Assembly: GCA_963774195.1 (NCBI GenBank)
Contig: CAVZDY010000004.1
Span: forward strand, 930,001 to 994,000
Direction of reading: 5' to 3'
Source: Roseiarcus sp963774195
GTDB lineage: Bacteria > Pseudomonadota > Alphaproteobacteria > Rhizobiales > Beijerinckiaceae
Length of the DNA stretch: 64,000 bases
Shown one piece after another: positions 29,917-38,369 of this stretch. Position numbers and translations under genes: made by a program. Under the pieces are notes generated by a model. That model made no database searches, had not been told where the DNA came from, and saw only the letters and a list, made by a program, of their open reading frames with translations. The number at the start of each line of letters is the position of its first letter. The stretch's first letter is position 1.

Positions 29917-30339
29917 TCAACCTTCCCCAATAGCGAGCTGCGCCTGCGCCGACCCGTCAGCACAGGCGATGCGCAATTTCGCCTCGGTAACGATGCCGTC
30001 GATCGAGCACACGATGATCGGGCAGCTCAAATTGTAGAGCGAGCGCGCGACGAGCGCGCCGACCACCAGGATCGGGTCGGGCGAGGCCAGCACGATCGCG
30101 CGCGGCGCCGTGCCGAGCCGGATCGCCTCGGCGAGCACGGAGGACGACGACGAGGAACCGCGCGCTCCCGGCATGACGAGGATGCGCCCCGCGACGCTCG
30201 CGCCGCATTGCGGGTGAGAGGCGTCGATGATGCGGCCGGTCTCGGCCTCGACGCCGCCCCAGAAGCTGAGCGGCGCGTCGAGCACCAGCGCGGCGCCCTC
30301 CGCTTCACCGCCGACGTAAGTCTTCGCCTCGCGGATCAT
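29917..30339 (-). CDS. Aconitase X swivel domain (small subunit, DUF126)
   Basis: A 140-aa protein of the DUF126 / AcnX small-subunit family. It has VLDAPLSFWGGVEAETGRII, the signature SHPQCGASVAGRILVMPGARGSSSSS with the conserved catalytic-site Ser region, and a late SIDGIVTEAKL. In AcnX enzymes this swivel domain closes over the iron-sulfur active site of the large subunit. The start at 30339 overlaps the large-subunit stop, so the subunits are coupled. Studied bacterial AcnX enzymes dehydrate cis-3-hydroxy-L-proline. Confidence 0.9.
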   Translation of the reverse strand: MIREAKTYVGGEAEGAALVLDAPLSFWGGVEAETGRIIDASHPQCGASVAGRILVMPGARGSSSSSSVLAEAIRLGTAPRAIVLASPDPILVVGALVARSLYNLSCPIIVCSIDGIVTEAKLRIACADGSAQAQLAIGEG

Positions 30340-31595
30340 GGCGCGCCTCGCACCACTCTGCCCTCGGCGGCGGAGACGACGCAGTCCGCCAACTCCCCGA
30401 AGGCGACCTTGGCGCCGATGTTGCCCGGCGCGTAATGGGCCCATTTGCCGGAGTTCGTCATCACCGCGCCCTTGAGATCGCGCAGGATCGTCGTGACATA
30501 AGTACAGGTGTCGACGACCGGGATCAGCGCATAACGCTCGCGCGCGAGGCGCAGCGCCTCTTGATCGAGCCGCTGCAAAGTCGCGCGCGCCGTGTTCACA
30601 TAGATCGGCACGCCGCGCCGCGGCTCGACCTCCGCCAGCAGCGCGAACAGCCGCTCCCATTCGCCTTCAGAGAAATGCGGCGTGCCGAGGCAAACGGCCG
30701 AGATCGCCGACCCGGTCGAAACCGACGACAGCCGGGCCAGCGCGTCGGCGACCTCGGCGGGCGTAATCGTCTCGACGCGCTGTGGCGCTCCGCCATGAAA
30801 GGCGTCGGCAAGCGTCGCGGCCTCCGGCGTAACGCCGATTGCGTGAAACAGCGCGACGGCGCCCGCCGAGGCGGCGGCGGCGCCGAGCGCCTTCAACTGA
30901 TCCTCGTCGCGCGGCGGCGGAAGTCCCTCGATGACGGGAACGGCTTCACCGCTGCGCGCGCCGACGATCAGCCCGACCGCGACGAACAGCGCGTCGCTCG
31001 GCTGCGGCGCATCGGCGAAGCCGTCGAGACGGAACAGGATCTCGCCCCTCCGGTTAGCGTCGAGGTGGAGGCCCCAGGCGGGTGCGCGCCCCGTCATTGC
31101 GCAGCAGAGGTCGATGAAGTCGCCGTAGCGATTGGTGCGCGCGCCGATCACCGAATTGGCGAAGACGATGGCGTTGGATTCGCCCCAGGCGATCTGCTCG
31201 CCGAAGCGCGGCCGATCGAGGCTCTGATAGGGCGCACAGGTGAAGGTCGACCGGCAGCCGAGTTCGACATGCGCCCGCATCAGCCGGCGCGCCGGCGCCT
31301 GCTCCGCTTCGCCGAGCGCCATCAGTTCGGGATGAATGAGGTCGAGCGAGCCGACATTCAGCGTCGTCGGCACGCGCACGCGTCCCTTCAGCGAGACGAG
31401 CCGTTCGACGAAGTCGAGACTCGCCTGGCCGTGATAGAGACAGCCGTCGATATGGGCGCGGGAGATGTCGATGAGATGCTCGGCGCCCAGCGCCTCGGCG
31501 AAGGCGACGAGTATCGTCATCGCGAACGCCGCCGCGCCGCCCTCCTCGCCGGCGAGCAGCGCTCGGTCGGTTTCAGTGAGGTGAAGCGTGCTCAT
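30336..31595 (-). CDS. Aconitase X catalytic subunit
   Basis: A 419-aa dehydratase of the AcnX large-subunit family. Cluster-ligand candidates are in ELGCRSTFTCAPYQ and VVDTCTYVTT, and the substrate-site signature GESNAIVFANSVIGARTNRY is present. The best-characterised bacterial members are cis-3-hydroxy-L-proline dehydratases; archaeal ones act on mevalonate 5-phosphate, which is unlikely here. None of the usual hydroxyproline catabolic partners (racemase, reductase, transporter) is adjacent, so the substrate is inferred from family only. The ATG at 31595 overlaps the NfeD stop; longer frames are shadows. Confidence 0.9.
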   Translation of the reverse strand: MSTLHLTETDRALLAGEEGGAAAFAMTILVAFAEALGAEHLIDISRAHIDGCLYHGQASLDFVERLVSLKGRVRVPTTLNVGSLDLIHPELMALGEAEQAPARRLMRAHVELGCRSTFTCAPYQSLDRPRFGEQIAWGESNAIVFANSVIGARTNRYGDFIDLCCAMTGRAPAWGLHLDANRRGEILFRLDGFADAPQPSDALFVAVGLIVGARSGEAVPVIEGLPPPRDEDQLKALGAAAASAGAVALFHAIGVTPEAATLADAFHGGAPQRVETITPAEVADALARLSSVSTGSAISAVCLGTPHFSEGEWERLFALLAEVEPRRGVPIYVNTARATLQRLDQEALRLARERYALIPVVDTCTYVTTILRDLKGAVMTNSGKWAHYAPGNIGAKVAFGELADCVVSAAEGRVVRGAP

Positions 31596-32032
31596 GCCTG
31601 CTCCACCCGCACCAAGGAACCGTCCTCGACGCTGACGACGCGCACCTTGGCGCCGGCGGGCAGGTCGTCGCCGGCGACGCGCCAGACGCTGTCGCCGACC
31701 CTCATCCTGCCAAAGCCGTGCCGGATCGGCTCGTCGAGATAGAAGGTCTGGCCGATCATCGCATGGGCGCGGCTCAGCGGCAGCGGCGGCGCCCCCGCAT
31801 CGAGCGAGCCGTAGAGATCGCGCCCTATCAGAACAAAAGCGACCACCAGCGCGGCGAACAGCATCAACTGCGGCGTCAGCGCGAGCGGAAAGAACAATTC
31901 GACGAGGCCGACCACCACCGCCGCGGCGCCGATGAAGATAAGAAAAGCGCCGGGAACGAGCGTTTCGGCGGCGCAGAGCGCCAAGCCCGCGACGAGCCAG
32001 ATGACGTCGATATGCTCGCCGATCCGGCTCAT
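31592..32032 (-). CDS. NfeD-family membrane protein
   Basis: A 146-aa protein with three N-terminal hydrophobic segments (VIWLVAGLALCAAETLV, FLIFIGAAAVVVGLVEL, LFAALVVAFVLIG) and a C-terminal OB-fold NfeD domain (MIGQTFYLDEPIRHGFGRM, DLPAGAKVRVVSVEDGS). NfeD proteins pair with SPFH proteins in membrane-protein quality control, and its gene lies 2 bp after the SPFH gene. It overlaps the AcnX start by 4 nt, although a functional link with AcnX is not obvious. Confidence 0.92.
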   Translation of the reverse strand: MSRIGEHIDVIWLVAGLALCAAETLVPGAFLIFIGAAAVVVGLVELFFPLALTPQLMLFAALVVAFVLIGRDLYGSLDAGAPPLPLSRAHAMIGQTFYLDEPIRHGFGRMRVGDSVWRVAGDDLPAGAKVRVVSVEDGSLVRVEQA

Positions 32033-32034
32033 CG

Positions 32035-33051
32035 CTAGCCCTGCCTTGCTTCACCGTTCGCCTGCGGCGGCGGCAACGGCGTGTCCGGCACGACCCCGCT
32101 GCGCGCGGGCGCGCGATTGGCTCCCGCCGCGACGCCATCTCCGAGCGCGGCGGCGGCGATCTGCGAAATGCCGGCGACGGTTCCCGCGAGCGAGGCGAGT
32201 TCCATCGGCACGATCATCACCTTCTGGTTGGGCGACTGCGCGAAGGCCTGCAAGGCCCGGACATATTTGTCGGCGACGAGATAGTTGAGCGCCGCGACGT
32301 TGCCTTGCGCCGTCGCCTCGCTCACCATGCGCGTCGCCGCCGCCTCGGCCTGGGCGGTGCGCTCGCGCGCCTCGGCGTCGCGGAAGGCGGCTTCCTTGCG
32401 CCCTTCCGCCTCCAGCACGACGGCGGCCTTGCGTCCCTCGGCGCGGGTGATGTCGGCCTGGCGCATTCCCTCCGCCTCGAGAATGATCGCGCGCTTCTCG
32501 CGCTCCGCCTTCATCTGGCGCGCCATCGCCATCACGAGATCCTTCGGCGGCTCGATGTCCTTGATCTCGATGCGAGTGACCTTGATGCCCCACGGCGTCG
32601 CCGCCGCGTCCATCACGGTGAGCAGGCGGACGTTGATCTCGTCGCGATGCGACAGCAGTTGATCGAGGTCCATCGCGCCCATCACGGTGCGGATGTTCGT
32701 CATCACGAGATTGAGCAGCGCCACCTGCAGATTGGCGACTTCATAGGAGGCTCGGCGAACGTCGAGCACTTGGTAAAACGCAACGCCGTCGACCTTCACC
32801 GTCGCATTGTCCTTGGTGATGATCTCCTGGCTCGGGACGTCGAACACCTGCTCCATCATGTTGAGCTTGCGCCCGACGCTGTCGATATAGGGGACGATCA
32901 GGCCGAGCCCTGGCGTCAGAGTCTTGAGATAGCGCCCGAAGCGCTCGACCGTGAAATTGTAGCCTTGCGGCACCTGCCGCACGCCCATCAGCACGGTGAT
33001 GATGACAAACAGCGCGATGGCGATCGCGACGATGCTGAACCCTTCCAACAT
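32035..33051 (-). CDS. SPFH-domain paraslipin (QmcA-like)
   Basis: A 338-aa stomatin-like protein with one N-terminal membrane anchor (IVAIAIALFVIITVLMGVR), then the band-7 domain (VPQGYNFTVERFGRYLKTL, GVAFYQVLDVRRASYEV, VMGAMDLDQLLSHRD) and a long Ala/Glu-rich coiled-coil with KAAVVLEAEGRKEAAFRDAE. It ends in a Pro-rich tail. Paraslipins oligomerise at the inner membrane and are coexpressed with NfeD, as here. Function is structural or regulatory, with no enzymatic activity expected. Confidence 0.94.
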   Translation of the reverse strand: MLEGFSIVAIAIALFVIITVLMGVRQVPQGYNFTVERFGRYLKTLTPGLGLIVPYIDSVGRKLNMMEQVFDVPSQEIITKDNATVKVDGVAFYQVLDVRRASYEVANLQVALLNLVMTNIRTVMGAMDLDQLLSHRDEINVRLLTVMDAAATPWGIKVTRIEIKDIEPPKDLVMAMARQMKAEREKRAIILEAEGMRQADITRAEGRKAAVVLEAEGRKEAAFRDAEARERTAQAEAAATRMVSEATAQGNVAALNYLVADKYVRALQAFAQSPNQKVMIVPMELASLAGTVAGISQIAAAALGDGVAAGANRAPARSGVVPDTPLPPPQANGEARQG

Positions 33052-33178
33052 TGGCGCTCGTGCCCCCTCAGACCGCGGCGCTCGCCCATGAAAGTGGCGA
33101 TGCAGACCGGCGCGAGCCCTTATACCACAGGCTCGCCAACGGTTTGCGATCTCGACGGGGAATTTCGCCGGGTTTGGT

Positions 33179-34024
33179 TCAGAGGCGCTCGTCTTTCACC
33201 ACAACGAGGCCAACCCCGGCCGCGCTCAGCGCGCGGCCTGAGGCCACTGCCTCCTCCGCGCGGTCGAGGCGCAAAAGTGCAAGGGCGTCCTCCGCCGACG
33301 ACGATCCAAGCACGCCGACCGAGCGCTCGCCGTCGGTGATCTCGGCGCCCGCCGCTGGCGCGGGCCCCGCAAGGCGGACGCGCACGACCCGCTTGCGCGC
33401 CTCGCCGCGATGCTTCATGCGCGAGACGACCTCCTGGCCGACGTAGCAGCCCTTCTTGAAGTCGATCCCGCCGACCAAATCCATGTCGGCGTCATGCGGG
33501 AACGCATCGCCATAGGCGAAATCGACGCCCCCCTTCGGCACGCCGAGGCCGATCCGCAGCGCCTCATAGTGGCCGACCTCGGCCGCGCCCGCCGCGATCG
33601 CCTTGGCGCGCGGCAGGATGGCGCGAAAGCCGAGCGAGGCGGCGCGCGGATCGCGATAAGCGAAGCCGCCCGCGACCTCCTCCGGCTCGCCCTCCCAAGA
33701 GGCCACGATTTCGTAATCGGCGCTATCGTCCGCGACCACGACCTTGGCGCGCAGCTTGTAGATCGAAAGGCGCTTGGCGAGGTCAGGGGCGCGGGCGGCG
33801 GCGCAGTCGAGGAGATAGGTCGCCCCTGTCTCGGCGGGCGCGCGAACGACAAGGAAATCGAACAGGATTTTGCCTTGCGGCGTCAGCAGCGCAGCGTAGC
33901 GCGCTCCCCCAATCTCCAGCGTCTCGACGTCATTTGTCACGAGATTGTGCAGGAAGCCGGCGGCGTCTTCGCTGCTGACTCGCACGACGCCCCGGTCGTC
34001 GAGGAAGGCGGATTTTCGGGTCAT
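33179..34024 (-). CDS. ygfZ: Folate-binding protein YgfZ
   Basis: A 281-aa folate-dependent protein of the GcvT-like fold needed for activity of certain iron-sulfur enzymes. The diagnostic KGCYVGQEVVSRMKHRG, with the conserved Cys, is near residue 190. The N-terminus ends in FLHNLVTNDVE, and the C-terminal barrel is present. It is divergent from the dihydroorotase-type gene with an 85-bp gap. Coupling to C1-folate metabolism elsewhere in the window is thematic only. Confidence 0.93.
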   Translation of the reverse strand: MTRKSAFLDDRGVVRVSSEDAAGFLHNLVTNDVETLEIGGARYAALLTPQGKILFDFLVVRAPAETGATYLLDCAAARAPDLAKRLSIYKLRAKVVVADDSADYEIVASWEGEPEEVAGGFAYRDPRAASLGFRAILPRAKAIAAGAAEVGHYEALRIGLGVPKGGVDFAYGDAFPHDADMDLVGGIDFKKGCYVGQEVVSRMKHRGEARKRVVRVRLAGPAPAAGAEITDGERSVGVLGSSSAEDALALLRLDRAEEAVASGRALSAAGVGLVVVKDERL

Positions 34025-34109
34025 GGCGTCGGCGGCTCCTGGACGGCTTGCATTGAGGGAACCCGTAAATTAGGCCGATCCAGCCGCTGCGCAAGGAAGG
34101 GACCCTCAA

Positions 34110-35429
34110 ATGACGCGCTCATTCGACTTCATTCTGGAAGGGGGAACCGTCGTCAATCACGACGGTGTCGGCGAGCGCGACATTGGCGTGATCGACGGCA
34201 AGATCGCGGAGATCGGCGCGCTGGGAGCCGCCTCGGCGGGCGAGCGGATCGACTGCCGCGGCCTGCACATCCTGCCTGGCGTGATTGACAGCCAGGTTCA
34301 TTTTCGCGAGCCCGGCGCAACGCACAAGGAAGATCTCGAGACCGGCTCGCGCGCCGCCGCGCTCGGCGGCGCCACCGCCGTTTTCGAAATGCCGAACACC
34401 AATCCGGTGACGACCTCCGCCGAAACGCTCGCCGACAAGATCACGCGCGGAACGAAGCGGATGCACTGCGATTTCGCCTTCTGGGTCGGCGGCACGCACG
34501 ACAATGTGCGCGACATTCCCGAGCTCGAGCGCCTGCCCGGCGCGGCCGGCATCAAGGTCTTCATGGGGTCTTCGACCGGCGCCCTGTTGGTGCCTGACGA
34601 CGCGGGTGTGCTGGCGATCCTCAAGGCGACCCGTCGGCGCGCCGCCTTTCACAGCGAGGACGAAACCCGCCTCGCCGAGCGCAAAGCGCTGCGCGTGCCG
34701 GGCGACGCCTCGTCGCACCCGATTTGGCGCGACGAGATCGCGGCGCTGCGCTGCACCGAGCGGCTGATCCGCCTCGCGCGCGAGGCGCGGGCGCAGGTGC
34801 ACGTGCTGCACATCTCGACGCGTGAGGAAATCCCGCTGCTGCAAGGCGCCAAGGACGTCGCCAGTTGCGAGGCGACGCCGCATCACCTCACCCTCAGCGC
34901 CGAGGATTACGCGCGGCTCGGAACCAAGCTGCAAATGAACCCGCCGGTGCGTGGCGCCGAGCATCGCGACGGCGTCTGGCGCGGCCTTACGCAAGGCGTC
35001 ATCGACGTGCTGGGCTCGGACCATGCGCCGCACACGTTGGAGGAGAAGGCGCGCCCCTATCCCGACAGCCCCTCGGGAATGACGGGCGTGCAGACGCTCG
35101 TGCCGATCATGCTCGATCACGTCAACGCGGGCCGGCTCAGCCTGCAGCGCTTCGTCGACCTGACGAGCGCCGGCCCGCAACGTCTTTTCGGCATCGTCGG
35201 CAAGGGCCGCATCGCCGCCGGCTACGACGCCGACTTCACCATCGTCGACATGAAGCGCCGCGAGACCATCCGCGATTCCTGGATCGCCTCACGCTGCGGC
35301 TGGACGCCCTACGACGGCAAAGAGGTGACCGGCTGGCCGGTCGGCACGTTCGTGCGCGGCCGACGCGTGATGTGGGAGGGCGAACTCACGACGCCGGCGC
35401 AGGGCGAGGCGGTGCGGTTCGCTTCGTAA
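34110..35429 (+). CDS. pyrC: Dihydroorotase (class I, amidohydrolase)
   Basis: A 439-aa metal-dependent amidohydrolase. HVHF-type metal ligands are in PGVIDSQVHFREPG, the site of the carboxylated Lys near GIKVFMGSSTG, His ligands in AFHSEDETR and VHVLHISTRE, and the catalytic Asp in VLGSDHAPHTLEEK. This fits dihydroorotase, which closes carbamoyl-aspartate to dihydroorotate in pyrimidine synthesis; the second His of the usual DxHxH is present as SQVHF, with Gln replacing the first. Because of that, an allantoinase-like or inactive homologue cannot be excluded. No other pyr gene is adjacent. The start follows AAGGAAGGG. Confidence 0.85.
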   Translation: MTRSFDFILEGGTVVNHDGVGERDIGVIDGKIAEIGALGAASAGERIDCRGLHILPGVIDSQVHFREPGATHKEDLETGSRAAALGGATAVFEMPNTNPVTTSAETLADKITRGTKRMHCDFAFWVGGTHDNVRDIPELERLPGAAGIKVFMGSSTGALLVPDDAGVLAILKATRRRAAFHSEDETRLAERKALRVPGDASSHPIWRDEIAALRCTERLIRLAREARAQVHVLHISTREEIPLLQGAKDVASCEATPHHLTLSAEDYARLGTKLQMNPPVRGAEHRDGVWRGLTQGVIDVLGSDHAPHTLEEKARPYPDSPSGMTGVQTLVPIMLDHVNAGRLSLQRFVDLTSAGPQRLFGIVGKGRIAAGYDADFTIVDMKRRETIRDSWIASRCGWTPYDGKEVTGWPVGTFVRGRRVMWEGELTTPAQGEAVRFAS

Positions 35430-35444
35430 GGAAGGGTTCCTCAC

Positions 35445-35477
35445 CCGTCTTGGCCGGGCTTGACCCGGCCAAGACGG
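35445..35477. terminator. Perfect 14-bp stem-loop between convergent genes
   Basis: The arms CCGTCTTGGCCGGG and CCCGGCCAAGACGG are perfectly complementary with a 5-nt loop. It lies between the dihydroorotase stop (35429) and the end of the convergent MaoC gene (35496), so it can end transcription from both sides. The same TTGGCCGGG-type core occurs in the repeat at 48661-48768, so it may derive from that repeat family. Confidence 0.7.
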
Positions 35478-35495
35478 CAATGACCTGCCCGAGGC

Positions 35496-35972
35496 CTACC
35501 CCGCCATCACGTACATCGTCAGCCATTGCGCGGCGAGGGCGGGCTTTTCGGAGCCTTCGATCTCGACCGCGACGTCTTTCGTCATCAGCCATTCCCTGGC
35601 GGAGCGGCGCGTCGCGGCGGTGAACTTGAAATTGCCCCGCAGTCGCGCCCCGGCGCGGACCGGCGTGATGAAGCGGATGCGCTCGAAGCCGTAGTTGACG
35701 CCCATGGCGAGGCCGGCGACGTGCGGCAGCGCGTCCTCGCCCATCGCCGAGAGCATCGACAAGCTGAGAAAACCGTGGGCGATCGGGCCGCCGAACGGCG
35801 TCGCCTGCGCCCGCTCCGGGTCGACATGGATGAACTGACGGTCCTCCGTCACCTCGGCGAAGGCGTCGATGCGCGGCTGGTCGATGACGAACCAGCGCGA
35901 ATGGAAGGGTTCGCCGCCGACGCGCGCGACGAGCGCCTCGATCGACATCTCCTGGTGCGCCCGGCGCGCCAT
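35496..35972 (-). CDS. MaoC-family dehydratase
   Basis: A 158-aa hot-dog-fold protein related to (R)-specific enoyl-CoA hydratases. The hydratase motif DRQFIHVDPERAQATPFGGPIAHGF holds the Asp and His pair; I see it at residues about 47-70. ITPVRAGARLRG follows. Its ATG at 35972 overlaps the last base of the SDR stop (TGATG), so the two are coupled. Hydration of an enoyl-CoA followed by SDR oxidation is a plausible pathway step. Confidence 0.9.
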   Translation of the reverse strand: MARRAHQEMSIEALVARVGGEPFHSRWFVIDQPRIDAFAEVTEDRQFIHVDPERAQATPFGGPIAHGFLSLSMLSAMGEDALPHVAGLAMGVNYGFERIRFITPVRAGARLRGNFKFTAATRRSAREWLMTKDVAVEIEGSEKPALAAQWLTMYVMAG

Positions 35973-36784
35973 CACGATTGCTCCCCGAACATGGGCGGCG
36001 GCGCCGAGGCGCTGATGCCGCCGTCGACTGGAATGACCGCGCCGCTGGTGTAGGCGCCGCCCCGGCCGGTGAGAAACAGCAGCGCGCCAGCGAGATCGTC
36101 CGGCCGGCCAAGCCGCTGCATTGGCACGCTCGCCGCGCCACGCGCCGCGCCGGCTTCGTCGCCGATCGCGAAGTGAGTCATGTTGGTCGGAAACGGTCCC
36201 GGCGCGATCGCATTCACCGTCACCTGCCGCGCGGCGAATTCGGCGGCGAGAATGCGGGTCAAATGATGGACCGCCGCTTTGGACGCGGAATAAGCGTAGG
36301 CGTGCTCGGTTTGGGTGATCGTCCCCATCACCGAGCCGATGTTGACAACCGTCGCCGGCCGCTCGGGCCGCCCCGCGGCGAACAGCAGCGGCGAGAGCTC
36401 GCGCGTCAGCGTGAAAAGGCCGGCGACATTGACGCCCATCACCCGCTCCCAGGCCTTCCAGGGGTAGGCCTCGAACGGCTCGCCCCAACTGACGCCCGCA
36501 TTGTTGACGAGAATATGGAGTTCCTTGGTGCGCGCCCGCGTCTCCTCGGCGAGCGCCTTGGCGCCGGCTTCGCTCGCGACCGTCCCGCCGAAGCCCTCAC
36601 ACGGACCGATCTCGGAAAGCTCCTTGGCGGCGGCCTCGCAGACTTCCGCCTTGCGGGAGGCGATGAGAACGCGCGCGCCGGCGCTCAGCAACGCCTCGGC
36701 GAAGATGCGCCCGAGCCCCGTCGCGCCGCCCGTCACCAGCGCCGTGCGCCCCGCCACGGAAAAAAGATCGGGCAAGGCGAACAT
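35972..36784 (-). CDS. SDR-family oxidoreductase
   Basis: A 270-aa short-chain dehydrogenase/reductase with cofactor motif TGGATGLGRIFAEALL near residue 16, NNAGVSWG, the Ser in VNIGSVMGTI and catalytic YSASKAAVHHL. It ends with the glycine-rich GGAYTSGAVIPVDGGIS. It is the first gene of a two-gene operon with the MaoC-type dehydratase and probably acts on a 3-hydroxyacyl compound. The upstream gap of 130 bp contains an AT-rich stretch suitable for a promoter. Confidence 0.93.
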   Translation of the reverse strand: MFALPDLFSVAGRTALVTGGATGLGRIFAEALLSAGARVLIASRKAEVCEAAAKELSEIGPCEGFGGTVASEAGAKALAEETRARTKELHILVNNAGVSWGEPFEAYPWKAWERVMGVNVAGLFTLTRELSPLLFAAGRPERPATVVNIGSVMGTITQTEHAYAYSASKAAVHHLTRILAAEFAARQVTVNAIAPGPFPTNMTHFAIGDEAGAARGAASVPMQRLGRPDDLAGALLFLTGRGGAYTSGAVIPVDGGISASAPPPMFGEQS

Positions 36785-36913
36785 GGGGCATCCTCCGGTG
36801 ACGTTATTTGTCTTGGCAAATTAAGCGAAATTCGGGGGAAGGCAATCGACGTGCGCCGGCCCGCGGATCGCTCGGCCCGGGCCTCTCGCGCCCCGCTCCG
36901 CCAAGCAAACAAT

Positions 36914-36947
36914 GAACCCGTCCGCACCCAGAATCTGGGTCGGGTTC
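36914..36947. terminator. Stem-loop at the end of the methyltransferase gene
   Basis: Arms GAACCCG and CGGGTTC enclose a second inner pairing (ACCCA/TGGGT), forming a bulged hairpin directly after the methyltransferase stop on the minus strand. No T-run follows, so it is a likely but not certain terminator. Confidence 0.55.
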
Positions 36948-37697
36948 TCACCCCGCCGCGAAAACCCTCGCCTTGGCCTCGACGACCTCCTGGCCGACGC
37001 CGTCGGGAAAGAACGGCGCCAGGGCTTGCAGCAGTTCAGCGCGGAAGGCGTCCACTTGCGGTCCCAGCACCGCCCGCGAAGACGTCGAGCGCGTCAGCGC
37101 CCGCTCGACCAGCGCCTCCGGCGTGACCTCGTGGCTATGGCTGACCGCGATTTCGGCGATCCGCTGGAACAGCGTGCCGTCGAACCAGTGCTCGTGGATG
37201 CGCCGGTGACTGCCGTCGCGGGGCTCCGACCAGGAGCGCAGCACGGTCTCGTAGGTCTCGCGCCAGGGGTTGGTCCCGCTGGCGGCGCTCGATCCGCAGA
37301 TCAGGATGCGGCCGCCGGGCGCCAGGATGCGGTCCAGCGCCGCCAGCGTCGCCTGCCGATCCATCCAGTGGAGCGCGCGCCCGATGGTGATGAGATCGAA
37401 GGCGCCAACCTCCCTTGAGAGGTCCTCGGCGCGGCCTTCGACGATCGTCACCGGAACGCCGGCGAGCGAGGCCGCGCGGCGCGCTTCGGCGACCATCGCC
37501 GGCTCCGGATCGACACCGACGACCCGGCCGACATAGGGCGCAAAACCGAGGGCGATGAGGCCGGGCCCGGTCCCGAGATCGATCAGGGCCTCGCGGCCGG
37601 TCAGCTTCAGCCCGTTCGCCGCGGCGGCGAAGAACGCCGGCGGATAAGGTTCGCGGCGTGCGGCGTAGGTAGCGGCAGTCGTTGCGAAGCGTCCCAT
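36948..37697 (-). CDS. Class I SAM-dependent methyltransferase
   Basis: A 249-aa methyltransferase with motif I LIDLGTGPGLIALG near residue 40, the acidic loop VGVDPEPAMV, VEGRAED, and ALHWMDRQATLAALDRILAPGG. This pattern matches methyltransferase-11-type proteins with the HWMD signature, whose substrates are varied small molecules. The ATG at 37697 is 13 bp after the stop of the disrupted hypothetical gene upstream, suggesting a two-gene operon. The longer frame through 39047 is antisense to the nitrilase gene and is not coding. Confidence 0.9.
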   Translation of the reverse strand: MGRFATTAATYAARREPYPPAFFAAAANGLKLTGREALIDLGTGPGLIALGFAPYVGRVVGVDPEPAMVAEARRAASLAGVPVTIVEGRAEDLSREVGAFDLITIGRALHWMDRQATLAALDRILAPGGRILICGSSAASGTNPWRETYETVLRSWSEPRDGSHRRIHEHWFDGTLFQRIAEIAVSHSHEVTPEALVERALTRSTSSRAVLGPQVDAFRAELLQALAPFFPDGVGQEVVEAKARVFAAG

Positions 37698-37710
37698 GGC
37701 CCCCACGATC

Positions 37711-38279
37711 TCAGCTTCCGCAAAGGCGCGCAAGGCGTCGAACCGTCGCAGCCTCGCCGGTGAAGGTACTCTTGCCGGCTTCGCGCGCCGATTCGAACAA
37801 GCCCGGCACATTGGTGAAGCGGTTGAGGGTGGCCTGGACGAAGGCGGAGACGCCGTGAACCGAGGCGCAGGTGGTCGGGCGTGACACCTGGAGGGGAAGC
37901 TGAACGGATAAGCCGAACATTGCGGCTCGACATGGTAGACGCCGACCAGGGCTAAGCCTGTGGCCTCGCCTTTCAGTTGGTCGAAGGCCGCCGCAATCGC
38001 CTCGTCCGATCCGATCGCATAGTGGACGAAGCACGACTGGCCCGTGGGGACCCGCTGCCCCCCAAGCTCGGCCTCGAACTGGCCGGCGCTGATCGCCGCC
38101 GGGCCGAGCCGCGCCTCGAGGCCGCGCGCGATCTCGGGAATGGACAGCCGCCGGAACCGCGCGTAGCCGGGCAAGCCCGTCAGCTCTCGCGGCGTGTCGG
38201 CGAACTCGACGGCGACGAGGATCTTGTGTCCCGCGTCTACGTGTCCTGTTTCTTTAGACGGACGCCGCGACACTCCCAT
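37711..38279 (-). pseudogene. Hypothetical protein, probably frameshifted
   Basis: Two minus-strand frames with normal high-GC3 codon use abut here. The first (start near 38279) carries HKILVAVEFADTPRELTG and SCFVHYAIGSDEAIAAAFD, then loses coding character after VGVYHVE around 37925. The second carries VSAFVQATLNRFTNVPGLF, then FESAREAGKSTFTGEA, and ends at 37711, 13 bp before the methyltransferase start. One indel near 37920 would join them into about 190 aa. I do not recognise the family. The alternative is that only one half is coding. Confidence 0.35.
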
Positions 38280-38369
38280 GTCGTCGGACCGGGGTCGAGG
38301 CCGGCGTGGCCCTTGACCCCCAGCCCGGGCGCCGCGACAGTACTCCCTCCCTAACGCAGGTCGGGTCGC

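Noticed and set aside
30336..32138. A 600-aa version of the AcnX large subunit
   Set aside because: The extra N-terminal 180 residues are the wrong-frame shadow of NfeD; the ATG at 31595 gives the normal AcnX length.
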